From Acidimicrobiaceae bacterium (GTDB taxonomy: Bacteria; Actinomycetota; Acidimicrobiia; Acidimicrobiales; Palsa-688), in contig PMLI01000559.1 of NCBI GenBank assembly GCA_003158835.1, positions 1 through 6,090 of the forward strand: 6,090 nt of DNA. Reading direction: 5' to 3'. Each line of letters starts with the position of its first letter. Positions within the stretch are counted from its first letter, which is position 1. Below, piece by piece: positions 1 through 4,868 of the stretch. The notes under the pieces were generated by a model that worked only from the letters and a program-made list of their open reading frames with translations, was not told where the DNA came from and made no database searches. The position numbers were made by a program, and so were the translations under genes.

Positions 1-62
1 GTCTTGCCGACGCCCCCCTTGCCGGTGACGAACAGAAGCTTACGGTCGAGCAGGTCAGCCAC
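1..62 (-). CDS. ArsA-family P-loop ATPase, N-terminal fragment
   Basis: Only the first 20 codons lie in the window; the gene continues past position 1. The translation begins M-A-D-L-L-D-R-K-L-L-F-V-T and ends in GKGGVGK, the deviant Walker A (P-loop) motif of the ArsA/GET3/MinD class, preceded by a hydrophobic beta-strand as in ArsA proteins. The start is the GTG at 60-62. It is the only start codon between the upstream in-frame stop (TGA of the DUF3107 gene, 84-86) and the P-loop. There is no clear Shine-Dalgarno sequence in the 21-base gap, so translation may be coupled to the DUF3107 gene. Family members are cytosolic ATPases; actinobacterial copies often have no proven role in arsenite export. 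A MinD/ParA-type ATPase cannot be excluded from 20 residues. Confidence 0.78.
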   Translation of the reverse strand, partial: MADLLDRKLLFVTGKGGVGK

Positions 63-83
63 TCGAGCGAGTTTTCTGGTAGT

Positions 84-323
84 TCAGACGGCGGCCCCGA
101 AGCCGACACGACGCGTCTCGGTCGCCGTGTCGAGCTCTACGTACGCCAGTTTGGCAGCCGGGATCCCGATGCGCCGGCCACGCTTGTCGGTAAACCAGAG
201 CATCCCGTCCGCCTTGGCAACGGCCGCGTCGATCTTTGCCACTAGCTCTTCCGGGCTTGTGCTGTCCGCCAGCTCCACCTCGATATCCCTGGGCGCCTGG
301 GATATGCCGATACGGACGTCCAC
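84..323 (-). CDS. DUF3107 family small protein
   Basis: A 79-residue protein beginning M-D-V-R-I-G-I and containing, toward the C-terminus, the stretches W-F-T-D-K-R-G-R-R, I-P-A-A-K-L-A-Y-V-E-L and R-R-V-G-F-G. These match the actinobacterial DUF3107 family as I remember it, which is usually about 70-80 residues and of unknown function. The reading frame stays open upstream to about 449, but those codons encode low-complexity repeats. The GTG at 321-323 is chosen because it gives the family length and has an AGGAG Shine-Dalgarno sequence at 333-337, nine bases upstream. The stop TGA (84-86) is in the same frame as the ArsA-type gene, 21 bases ahead of its GTG, so the two are almost certainly co-transcribed. 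No signal peptide or membrane segment is visible. Probably a small soluble protein. Confidence 0.87.
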   Translation of the reverse strand: MDVRIGISQAPRDIEVELADSTSPEELVAKIDAAVAKADGMLWFTDKRGRRIGIPAAKLAYVELDTATETRRVGFGAAV

Positions 324-333
324 GTCGCTCTTC

Positions 334-369
334 TCCTGTCTCGCGCACTGGTCCTGTCTCGTGCACTGG
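334..369. repeat. 18-bp tandem direct repeat overlapping the DUF3107 ribosome-binding region
   Basis: Two adjacent 18-base units, 334-351 and 352-369, read TCCTGTCTCGYGCACTGG and differ at a single position (C versus T at the eleventh base). On the minus strand each unit ends in AGGA. The promoter-distal copy forms part of the AGGAG Shine-Dalgarno sequence of the DUF3107 gene, and the other places a second partial Shine-Dalgarno 18 bases upstream. It could be a replication-slippage duplication or a paired protein-binding site. Confidence 0.85.
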
Positions 370-418
370 TGAAGCCATGATATATAGAGCGACCTGGCAC
401 GCGGGCCAGGCGACGTGG

Positions 419-445
419 GCGTCGTGCGCGTCGTGCGCGTCGTGG
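419..445. repeat. Three tandem copies of a 9-bp unit
   Basis: The unit GCGTCGTGC occurs three times in a row (419-427, 428-436, 437-445), with one mismatch in the last base of the third copy. It lies upstream of the HD gene and in the untranslated or promoter side of the DUF3107 gene. In one minus-strand frame it gives a His-Asp-Ala repeat and in another Thr-Thr-Arg; I regard both as untranslated. No function is known to me. Confidence 0.85.
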
Positions 446-577
446 TCACCGGCGCTGGCTACGGTGGGTACCGTGCAAGCGGCCGGCTCCCCGGGCCTAC
501 CGGAGGCGGACGACGGTGCCACCGGCCCACCCCGTCCGGCTCTGACGAGCGACCGGGCGGCCGCCTGGGCGGCGACC

Positions 578-1681
578 ATGGTGGGGACGATCACCGCCGA
601 GGGCATCGTGCTGGCTCATTCGCCCTCCGACCGGCCCCGGGCCCGGGCCCGGGCCGTGACCAGGCAGGCGCGCGAAGACGGCGAAGCGCTCCTGCTCGTC
701 CCGGGCGCCACCAGGTCCTCGGGCGCGGGCTACCGCGCCCAGCCCGAAGAGCCCGACCCGCTGCGGACGTGCTTCGAGCGGGACCGCGACCGGATCCTCC
801 ACTCGAGCGCCTTCCGAAGGCTGGCGGGTAAGACGCAGGTCTTCGTGTTCCCCCGCGACCATCAGCGCACCCGCCTCACCCACGCCCTCGAAGTCGCCCA
901 GGTGGCCACCGCGGTGGCGCGGGCCACGGGGCTCAACGTGGCGTTGACCGAAGCTATCGCCCTCGGTCACGACTGCGGGCACGGCCCCGGCGGCCATGCC
1001 AGCGAGGAAGCGTTCTCGCCGTACCTCGCCGACGGCTACAACCACGCCATTTGGGGAGCCGACGTGGTCTTGGCGCCTCTCAACCTGTGCGCCGAGACCC
1101 TCGACGGCATACGCCACCACAGCTGGTCGCTTCCGAGCCCCGCCACGCCCGAAGGCGCGGTAGTGAGTTGGGCCGATCGTTGCGCCTACTGTGCGCACGA
1201 CCTCGAGGACGCCGCCGGGGTCGGCATCGTCGACCTGGACGACCTACCGGGCACCGTTGTCGAGGTCGCCGGCCGCTCCCGCTCCTCGCAACTGCGGTGC
1301 TTTGTCAATGCACTGGTTGACTGCATTACCACGACCGGCGAGATCGGTATGCACCAGCCCTTCGCCGGTGCACTGGCCGAGTTGCGGGCGTTCAATTACG
1401 AGCGCATTTACACCCGCCCGAGCTCGATCGCCCAGGGCCGGGCGGTGATTGCGGTCCTGAGTGCTCTCGTCGAGTACTTCGCCGACCACCCTGAGAGGCT
1501 GCAGGGGGCCGGTCGCCGTTCCGAGGCGCCCCCGGACGCCCTTCCCGACGGCGGGAGGGGGGCGGTCCTGCGCCGGTCGATTGCGTACGTGAGCGGGATG
1601 ACAGACCGCTTCGCCTTTGAGACGGCCGTAGAGCTCCTGGGATGGCCGGTCGGAAGCCTGCCCCGCAGCGTCGCCGGCTGA
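578..1681 (+). CDS. HD-domain dGTPase-like phosphohydrolase
   Basis: A 367-residue protein of the deoxyguanosinetriphosphate triphosphohydrolase-like HD superfamily, which hydrolyses dNTPs to nucleoside and tripolyphosphate using a metal centre; the substrate here is unproven. Visible in order: R-D-R-D-R-I-L-H-S-S-A-F-R-R-L (about residues 66-82), R-L-T-H with His102, the HD pair His131-Asp132 in G-H-D-C-G-H-G-P-G-G-H (His135 and His140 also present), E-T-L-D-G-I-R-H-H-S-W, and the distal metal ligand Asp200 in W-A-D-R-C-A-Y, followed by H-D-L-E-D-A. All four expected metal ligands are intact. The His-Asn-Glu/Ala-Gln segment of classical Dgt is replaced by Y-N-H-A-I-W-G, placing it in a divergent actinobacterial subfamily. 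The start is uncertain: ATG578 has only a weak GC-rich upstream sequence, GTG473 and ATG377 are in frame, and GTG608 is possible. Cytosolic, monocistronic, convergent with the cytochrome b gene. Confidence 0.87.
   Translation: MVGTITAEGIVLAHSPSDRPRARARAVTRQAREDGEALLLVPGATRSSGAGYRAQPEEPDPLRTCFERDRDRILHSSAFRRLAGKTQVFVFPRDHQRTRLTHALEVAQVATAVARATGLNVALTEAIALGHDCGHGPGGHASEEAFSPYLADGYNHAIWGADVVLAPLNLCAETLDGIRHHSWSLPSPATPEGAVVSWADRCAYCAHDLEDAAGVGIVDLDDLPGTVVEVAGRSRSSQLRCFVNALVDCITTTGEIGMHQPFAGALAELRAFNYERIYTRPSSIAQGRAVIAVLSALVEYFADHPERLQGAGRRSEAPPDALPDGGRGAVLRRSIAYVSGMTDRFAFETAVELLGWPVGSLPRSVAG
636..653. repeat. Three tandem CCCGGG hexamers inside the HD gene
   Basis: CCCGGG is repeated three times without interruption, flanked by GGC and GCC. 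The whole stretch is self-complementary and encodes Arg-Ala repeats in the N-terminal, poorly conserved part of the HD protein, ahead of the catalytic region. It is a slippage-prone microsatellite; a six-base change would keep the frame. Confidence 0.8.
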
Positions 1682-1692
1682 CAGCCGACGCA

Positions 1693-1735
1693 GACCGGCC
1701 AGGCCCGGCCTGTCAAGGACCTGCTTCCAGGTCCT
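1693..1735. terminator. Hairpin pair between convergent HD and cytochrome b genes
   Basis: Two inverted repeats lie where transcription from both sides meets. At 1693-1714 an imperfect hairpin has arms GAC-C-GGCC and GGCC-T-GTC with one mismatch and a six-base loop. At 1716-1735 a perfect 8-bp stem, AGGACCTG/CAGGTCCT, has a four-base loop. The second is also the last few codons of the cytochrome b gene. Neither is followed by a T-tract on either strand. T-less hairpins are common at gene ends in high-GC actinobacteria, so a bidirectional terminator is plausible but unproven. Confidence 0.5.
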
Positions 1736-2363
1736 CCAGCCACCGCGGGGCATGACGCTTGGCCCAGGCACGGCTGACTTTGCCGGTCACAATGGAGCGC
1801 AGGGCGGGGGGATGTGCCAGGGCCATGCCTATATGCCCGATCACGAGGGCGAGGAAGAAGATCGCAACCACGTCATGCATAAAGGTTGCCCCCGTCCGCC
1901 ACGAAAGAGGCCAGTAATAGGGCCAGTGCATTACCGCGCCCGTCATCAGCATGACGAGCATTACTCCGCCGGTGATGGCGGCGTTCAACTTTTGGCCGGC
2001 ATTGAACTTGCCGATCTTTAGATGGCTGGTCGACTGGCGACGGAACGTGAGCCGCAACCATTGGCGGTCACCGGGGATCCAACGGTTTATCCGGCGCAAG
2101 TCGGCCCGCAACCCTTTCCCCCACGAGCCGGCCAGGCTCACCATGAGCGGCAACGGCAAAGCGAGCCCGACGTCGACGTGGATGCGTTCGACCAGCCCTC
2201 GCCGACCCACAAAACCGATCACGGCGGGGACGTACAGGGCAGCACCGGTGAGGATCAGGGTGATGAAGAACAAGGCTGTCAACCAGTGAGCCAGGCGTTC
2301 TACCGGGTCGAAGCGACTGAGCTGCTCGCCCCTTGTCTCTCCCTCAGGAGACGGGGTCGCCAC
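1713..2363 (-). CDS. Di-haem-type cytochrome b membrane subunit
   Basis: A protein of about 216 residues with four hydrophobic segments (roughly residues 28-50, 64-80, 127-145 and 163-184). It resembles the b-type cytochromes that anchor formate dehydrogenase or Ni/Fe hydrogenase (cytochrome b561-like). Candidate haem-ligand histidines are His26 in R-L-A-H-W, His62 in R-I-H-V-D-V-G, and His163 and His177 in helix four (M-H-D-V-V-A, I-G-H-I-G). The segment G-K-F-N-A-G-Q-K before helix three is typical of the FdnI/FdoI-like family. The likely role is electron exchange between the quinone pool and the adjacent molybdoenzyme. I chose GTG at 2361-2363, which has GGAG 11 bases upstream; a TTG at 2394-2396 would add 11 residues. 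Either start overlaps the Mo-oxidoreductase gene (by 20 or 53 bases), implying translational coupling. The basic C-terminus is probably cytoplasmic. Confidence 0.9.
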   Translation of the reverse strand: MATPSPEGETRGEQLSRFDPVERLAHWLTALFFITLILTGAALYVPAVIGFVGRRGLVERIHVDVGLALPLPLMVSLAGSWGKGLRADLRRINRWIPGDRQWLRLTFRRQSTSHLKIGKFNAGQKLNAAITGGVMLVMLMTGAVMHWPYYWPLSWRTGATFMHDVVAIFFLALVIGHIGMALAHPPALRSIVTGKVSRAWAKRHAPRWLEDLEAGP

Positions 2364-3069
2364 TGAGACCGTTGCTCCGGCCGATCCAGGCGTCAACGGC
2401 GTAACCGTCGTCCTCCCAGTACCCGGGCTCGACCTGGTTGACGACCGAGATCGTACTCAGCCACTTAATGGACTTGTAGCCGTACATCGGCGCCACGTAA
2501 AGGCGCACGGGCCCGCCGTGCTCACGGGTCACGGGCCCACCCAGCATCTGGTAGGCGACGATGACGTCGGACAGCCCGGCCTGGTCGAGGGTCAGGCTCT
2601 CCGTGTAAGTGCCATCGAAAGACTTGAAATGCAACGCAGTCGCCCCATTGGTGACGCCGGCCTCGTCGAGCAGGTGGCCGAGTCGCACGCCCGTCCAATG
2701 CACATCCGGGACGCGCCAGCCGGTGACGCATTGGAACGGTTTGACCAGCTTCGTGGCCGGCATCGCCTCCAGGTCGGCGACGGTGAGGCTGAGGGGGTGC
2801 TCGACCATGCCGTCGACCGTAAGGCGATAGTCGGGGGGAGCAGTCGGGTAGCCGCTCACCACCGTATAAATCTGGAAATTATCGGCCCCCGGCACGAGGC
2901 TGGCGAGCCCCGAGTCGCCCGAGGTGAGCGGTTGGAGGATATCTCCTATGCCGCGGGAAACCGGGTCCCCGAAGATGACGCCGGCCACCCCGAGGCCGAG
3001 CATACCTAGGACCACCCGCCGGCCGACGGGCGTCGCTTTGCGGCTCTCGGGTTCCGCCATGCGCTCCAT
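2344..3069 (-). CDS. Molybdopterin-dependent oxidoreductase, sulfite oxidase/MsrP fold
   Basis: A 241-residue member of the sulfite oxidase-type molybdenum-cofactor family. Residues 16-34 (G-R-R-V-V-L-G-M-L-G-L-G...) form a twin-arginine-style signal or anchor, so the enzyme should be exported folded with its cofactor. The core shows Y-R-L-T-V-D-G-M-V-E-H-P-L (81-93), the molybdenum-ligand Cys114 in F-Q-C-V-T-G-W, W-T-G-V-R-L, E-H-G-G-P-V-R-L (183-190), Y-G-Y-K-S-I-K-W (196-203), and the terminal G-Y-W-E...A-W-I-G. It is shorter than MsrP (YedY) and has no haem domain or C-terminal dimerisation domain. The substrate cannot be read from sequence: sulfite, methionine sulfoxide, nitrate and others are possible. 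ATG3069 has no Shine-Dalgarno sequence; ATG3060 (residue 4) has GGAG only three bases ahead. Lies 48 bases downstream of mrp and overlaps the cytochrome b gene, its likely electron partner. Confidence 0.94.
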   Translation of the reverse strand: MERMAEPESRKATPVGRRVVLGMLGLGVAGVIFGDPVSRGIGDILQPLTSGDSGLASLVPGADNFQIYTVVSGYPTAPPDYRLTVDGMVEHPLSLTVADLEAMPATKLVKPFQCVTGWRVPDVHWTGVRLGHLLDEAGVTNGATALHFKSFDGTYTESLTLDQAGLSDVIVAYQMLGGPVTREHGGPVRLYVAPMYGYKSIKWLSTISVVNQVEPGYWEDDGYAVDAWIGRSNGLSGDPVS

Positions 3070-3072
3070 GAT

Positions 3073-3110
3073 CGCGCCGAAAATCGCCTAACGGCGCGCT
3101 ACCCGGCGCG
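3073..3110 (-). promoter_or_regulatory. Competing hairpins before the Mo-oxidoreductase start
   Basis: In the 48-base gap between mrp and the Mo-oxidoreductase gene, the minus-strand transcript would carry CGCGCCG twice (from 3110-3104 and 3098-3092), then CGGCGCG (3079-3073), ending three bases before the ATG at 3069. The single downstream arm can pair perfectly, over 7 bp, with either upstream copy, giving two mutually exclusive hairpins with loops of 12 or 24 bases. It could control translation, act as an attenuator or processing site, or be a chance product of GC richness. There is no Shine-Dalgarno sequence nearby that would argue for free access. Confidence 0.4.
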
Positions 3111-3117
3111 GTGAGGC

Positions 3118-4002
3118 CTACTTTATGCGGAGCTCCTGGCGGAACACCCGCGAACGGCCCAGCCCCACGATCCGCTCGGCTATGTGGCGGAACACCTCCG
3201 CTACCTCCGAGGACGGTTCGGACGCCATCACCGGGTGGCCAGCGTCGCCCCCCTCCCGGAGGGCCGCCACCAGGGGGATCTGGCCCAGCAAGGGCACGCC
3301 TAGCTCCTCGGCCAACTGGGCACCACCGCCGTGGCCGAAGATCTCGGACCTCGTCCCGTCTGGTGCGTTGAACCAGCTCATGTTCTCGATCACTCCGCGC
3401 AGAGGCAGGTTGAGCTTACGGGCCATGTAAGCGCTGCGCTGCGCCACCCTCCGGGCCGCGGGCTGGGGCGTCGTGACGACGTACACTTCGGACGCAGGCA
3501 GGTACTGGGACATGGACAGGGCCACGTCCCCCGTCCCCGGGGGCATGTCCACAACCAAGAAATCGGGACCGCCCCAGTCCACGTCGACCAGGAACTGCTC
3601 GAGCGCCTTGTGGAGCATCGGGCCCCGCCATATGACGGGCTGCTCGTCTCCCACGAAGAAGCCCATGGACATGACGTTCAACCCGAACGCCGCCAGGGGT
3701 GTCACCTTGGCTTCGCTGATGCTCGGTTCGCCGGCGAGGCCGAGCATGGCGGGAACGGAGAACCCATAGACATCAGCGTCGAGAAGACCGACCCGGTGGC
3801 CGGCCGAGGCCAGGGCGATGGCCAGGTTTACGGTCACGGTCGATTTGCCCACGCCGCCCTTGCCCGAGCTGACGGCGATCACCCGGGTGGCGCAAGAGCC
3901 GTCCGAGAACGGGTTGGCCCGGCCTTGCTCATGGCCCAACGGGCTCGCCGTCGCCCCGCCGGCCCGTCCCGCCTCGGGTTGGCTTCGTCCGCTGTCAGCC
4001 AT
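3118..4002 (-). CDS. mrp: Mrp/NBP35-family Fe-S cluster carrier ATPase
   Basis: A 294-residue P-loop ATPase of the Mrp/ApbC/NBP35 group, cytosolic carriers or scaffolds for iron-sulfur clusters. Seen: deviant Walker A G-K-G-G-V-G-K-S (47-54), family signature D-A-D-V-Y-G-F-S-V-P-A-M-L-G (75-88), R-G-P-M-L-H-K-A-L (126-134), Walker B/switch V-D-M-P-P-G-T-G-D (151-159), and G-V-I-E-N-M-S-W-F followed by F-G-H-G-G-G (203-227). The C-x-x-C pair that bridges the cluster in canonical Mrp is absent: the site reads N-A-P-D (212-215), as I recall for other actinobacterial Mrp proteins. The N-terminal MIP18/DUF59 domain often fused to bacterial Mrp is also missing; residues 1-38 are low-complexity. The start ATG (4000-4002) has only a weak CAGGGC ahead of it. 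First gene of the minus-strand cluster with the Mo-oxidoreductase and cytochrome b, and divergent from a SufR-like regulator. Confidence 0.95.
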   Translation of the reverse strand: MADSGRSQPEAGRAGGATASPLGHEQGRANPFSDGSCATRVIAVSSGKGGVGKSTVTVNLAIALASAGHRVGLLDADVYGFSVPAMLGLAGEPSISEAKVTPLAAFGLNVMSMGFFVGDEQPVIWRGPMLHKALEQFLVDVDWGGPDFLVVDMPPGTGDVALSMSQYLPASEVYVVTTPQPAARRVAQRSAYMARKLNLPLRGVIENMSWFNAPDGTRSEIFGHGGGAQLAEELGVPLLGQIPLVAALREGGDAGHPVMASEPSSEVAEVFRHIAERIVGLGRSRVFRQELRIK

Positions 4003-4089
4003 GCCCTGGTCATGCTAACGGCAGGCGGCGGGCCCGGGGGACCTGGCGGGGGGACTTGGAGAGGCCGGTCCCAGGTACCATGGCGGTGA
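4003..4089. promoter_or_regulatory. Divergent promoter region between mrp and the SufR-like regulator
   Basis: This 87-base spacer must hold the start signals of both divergent genes. It is very G-rich on the plus strand. ACCTGG at 4041-4046 and CCAGGT at 4071-4076 form a 6-bp inverted repeat with a 24-base gap, and GGTACC (4074-4079) is a small palindrome next to it. On the minus strand TAGCAT, overlapping the ATG-distal end of the spacer near 4011-4016, is a poor -10 candidate close to the mrp start. No clear -35 element is seen. An operator for the divergent regulator here would be expected for this gene arrangement, but is not demonstrated. Confidence 0.35.
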
Positions 4090-4812
4090 ATGGCCCAGCC
4101 TCTTAGCGGCACCGAGTTCTCGGCAATGGTCACGGCCGTGACGTCCGCCTTCGGCGACCCGACCCGCAGGCGCGTCTACCTCTACGCCAGAGAATCCGGG
4201 GCGGGCGTCACCGCCTCGCAAGTCGCACAGCACTTTTCTCTGCATCCCAACGTGGCGCGCCATCATCTGGACAAGCTCGCCGCTGGTGGCTACCTCGACG
4301 TCACCAGCAGCCGGGCTGGGGTGGCCGTAGCGGGACGCCCCTCCAAACGGTACCGGAGCAACGGGCCGGCCCCGGTGCTGGAGAGTTCCAAGCCGGGAGA
4401 AGAACTGCTGGTCACACTGCTGGGAGGTGCCTTGGCCCTGGTGCCCCAGCAGGCCGCCGAGGAGATGGCGGAACGGGTCGGCTTCGCTTACGGGTGCAAA
4501 TTGGCGGCGTCGATGCCGGCCGCCGAGGGCCAGCGCTCTTTTCGCTCCGCCTTGCACGCGGTCGCCGACGCGCTGACCGCTCACGGGTTCTCCGCCCACG
4601 CCGAGGCCCGGGGCCGGTCGATGGCGCTGGTGAAAGAGGCGTGCCCGTTCTTCGACACGGCTCTTCAGCACCCCGTAATCTGTGCCGTCGACCGGGGAAT
4701 GGTAAAAGGCATGTTGAGCACGCTCTATGGGCGGGCAACCGGCCCCGCCCAGTGGTCGTCCCGGGCCATGGGGGACGAGTCGTGCACAACCAGCTTGCCG
4801 GCCGGGGCGTGA
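4090..4812 (+). CDS. SufR-like (COG2345) winged-helix transcriptional regulator
   Basis: A 240-residue DNA-binding protein. The N-terminal half is a winged helix-turn-helix: helix-turn-helix about residues 39-69 (T-A-S-Q-V-A-Q-H-F-S-L-H-P-N-V-A-R-H-H-L-D-K-L), and the wing ends in G-R-P-S-K-R-Y-R (82-89). The C-terminal half resembles the sensor part of COG2345 regulators, the group containing the Fe-S regulator SufR. It has Cys185 in A-C-P-F, Cys198 in V-I-C-A-V and Cys232 in E-S-C-T-T. The C-x12-C spacing equals the first spacing I recall for cyanobacterial SufR. Cys136 is a further cysteine. A three-cysteine cluster site is therefore plausible but unproven. A TGA directly precedes ATG4090 in frame, so translation starts there or at ATG4126; the Shine-Dalgarno sequence is weak (GGTGA abutting the ATG). 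Divergent from mrp, which is the natural candidate target, along with itself. Confidence 0.9.
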   Translation: MAQPLSGTEFSAMVTAVTSAFGDPTRRRVYLYARESGAGVTASQVAQHFSLHPNVARHHLDKLAAGGYLDVTSSRAGVAVAGRPSKRYRSNGPAPVLESSKPGEELLVTLLGGALALVPQQAAEEMAERVGFAYGCKLAASMPAAEGQRSFRSALHAVADALTAHGFSAHAEARGRSMALVKEACPFFDTALQHPVICAVDRGMVKGMLSTLYGRATGPAQWSSRAMGDESCTTSLPAGA

Positions 4813-4827
4813 ACCCGGCACAATCGC

Positions 4828-4859
4828 CCTGAGCCTGGCGCGATGCACCAGGGCTCAGG
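4828..4859 (+). promoter_or_regulatory. Hairpin overlapping the PilZ-gene Shine-Dalgarno sequence
   Basis: CCTGAGCC (4828-4835) pairs perfectly with GGCTCAGG (4852-4859). TGG (4836-4838) pairs with CCA (4848-4850) after a one-base bulge at 4851, leaving a nine-base loop. The 3' arm takes up the first AGG of the AGGAGG Shine-Dalgarno sequence (4857-4862) of the next gene. The stem begins 15 bases after the regulator's stop and has no T-tract. It could be a terminator for the regulator gene, a translational switch on the PilZ gene, or both. Confidence 0.6.
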
Positions 4860-4862
4860 AGG
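4857..4862 (+). promoter_or_regulatory. AGGAGG ribosome-binding site deciding the PilZ start
   Basis: A perfect AGGAGG runs directly into an ATG at 4863 with no spacer, which is too close to use. The second in-frame ATG at 4869 sits six bases after the motif, a normal spacing, so 4869 is the preferred start. Confidence 0.85.
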
Positions 4863-4868
4863 ATGGCT

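Larger units (their letters stand above)
324..577. promoter_or_regulatory. Divergent control region with tandem repeats and AT-rich core
   Basis: This stretch separates the minus-strand DUF3107/ArsA genes from the plus-strand HD gene. The only AT-rich spot is 377-386, reading ATGATATATA on the plus strand. It contains TATATA on both strands and could serve as a -10 element in either direction; a convincing -35 hexamer is not visible for either. A perfect inverted repeat, CCTGGC-6 bases-GCCAGG, lies at 393-410 beside it and is a possible operator. Tandem repeats at 334-369 and 419-445 are listed separately. The right part (about 446-577) is open in the HD frame and has coding-like third positions, so some of it may be translated if the HD gene starts earlier. 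Promoter positions are inference. Confidence 0.4.

Noticed and set aside
236..577. Long in-frame upstream extension of the HD protein, giving 481 residues
   Set aside because: The added residues are low-complexity, overlap the well-supported DUF3107 gene on the other strand and its control region, and are not part of the HD family; later starts are preferred.
55..606. Open minus-strand frame of about 183 codons across the DUF3107 gene
   Set aside because: It is in a different frame from DUF3107, has skewed composition with His-Asp-Ala repeats from the 9-bp units, and matches no family I know.
391..4047. GACCTGGC shared by the two divergent spacers (391-398 and 4040-4047) as a common operator half-site
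   Set aside because: GACCTGG is frequent in this GC-rich DNA, including inside coding sequence as Asp-Leu codons, so sharing is not convincing without footprint data.
3331..4089. Open plus-strand frame of about 252 codons opposite mrp
   Set aside because: It is antisense to a complete Mrp protein with all motifs, is rich in Arg/Gly/His as expected of a GC-rich shadow frame, and has no recognisable domain.
4015..4848. Open minus-strand frame of about 277 codons opposite the SufR-like regulator
   Set aside because: It is antisense to a clear winged-helix regulator and has shadow-type composition and no family resemblance.
4863..4865. First ATG after AGGAGG as the PilZ start
   Set aside because: The Shine-Dalgarno motif abuts this ATG with no spacer; the ATG at 4869 has a six-base spacer.
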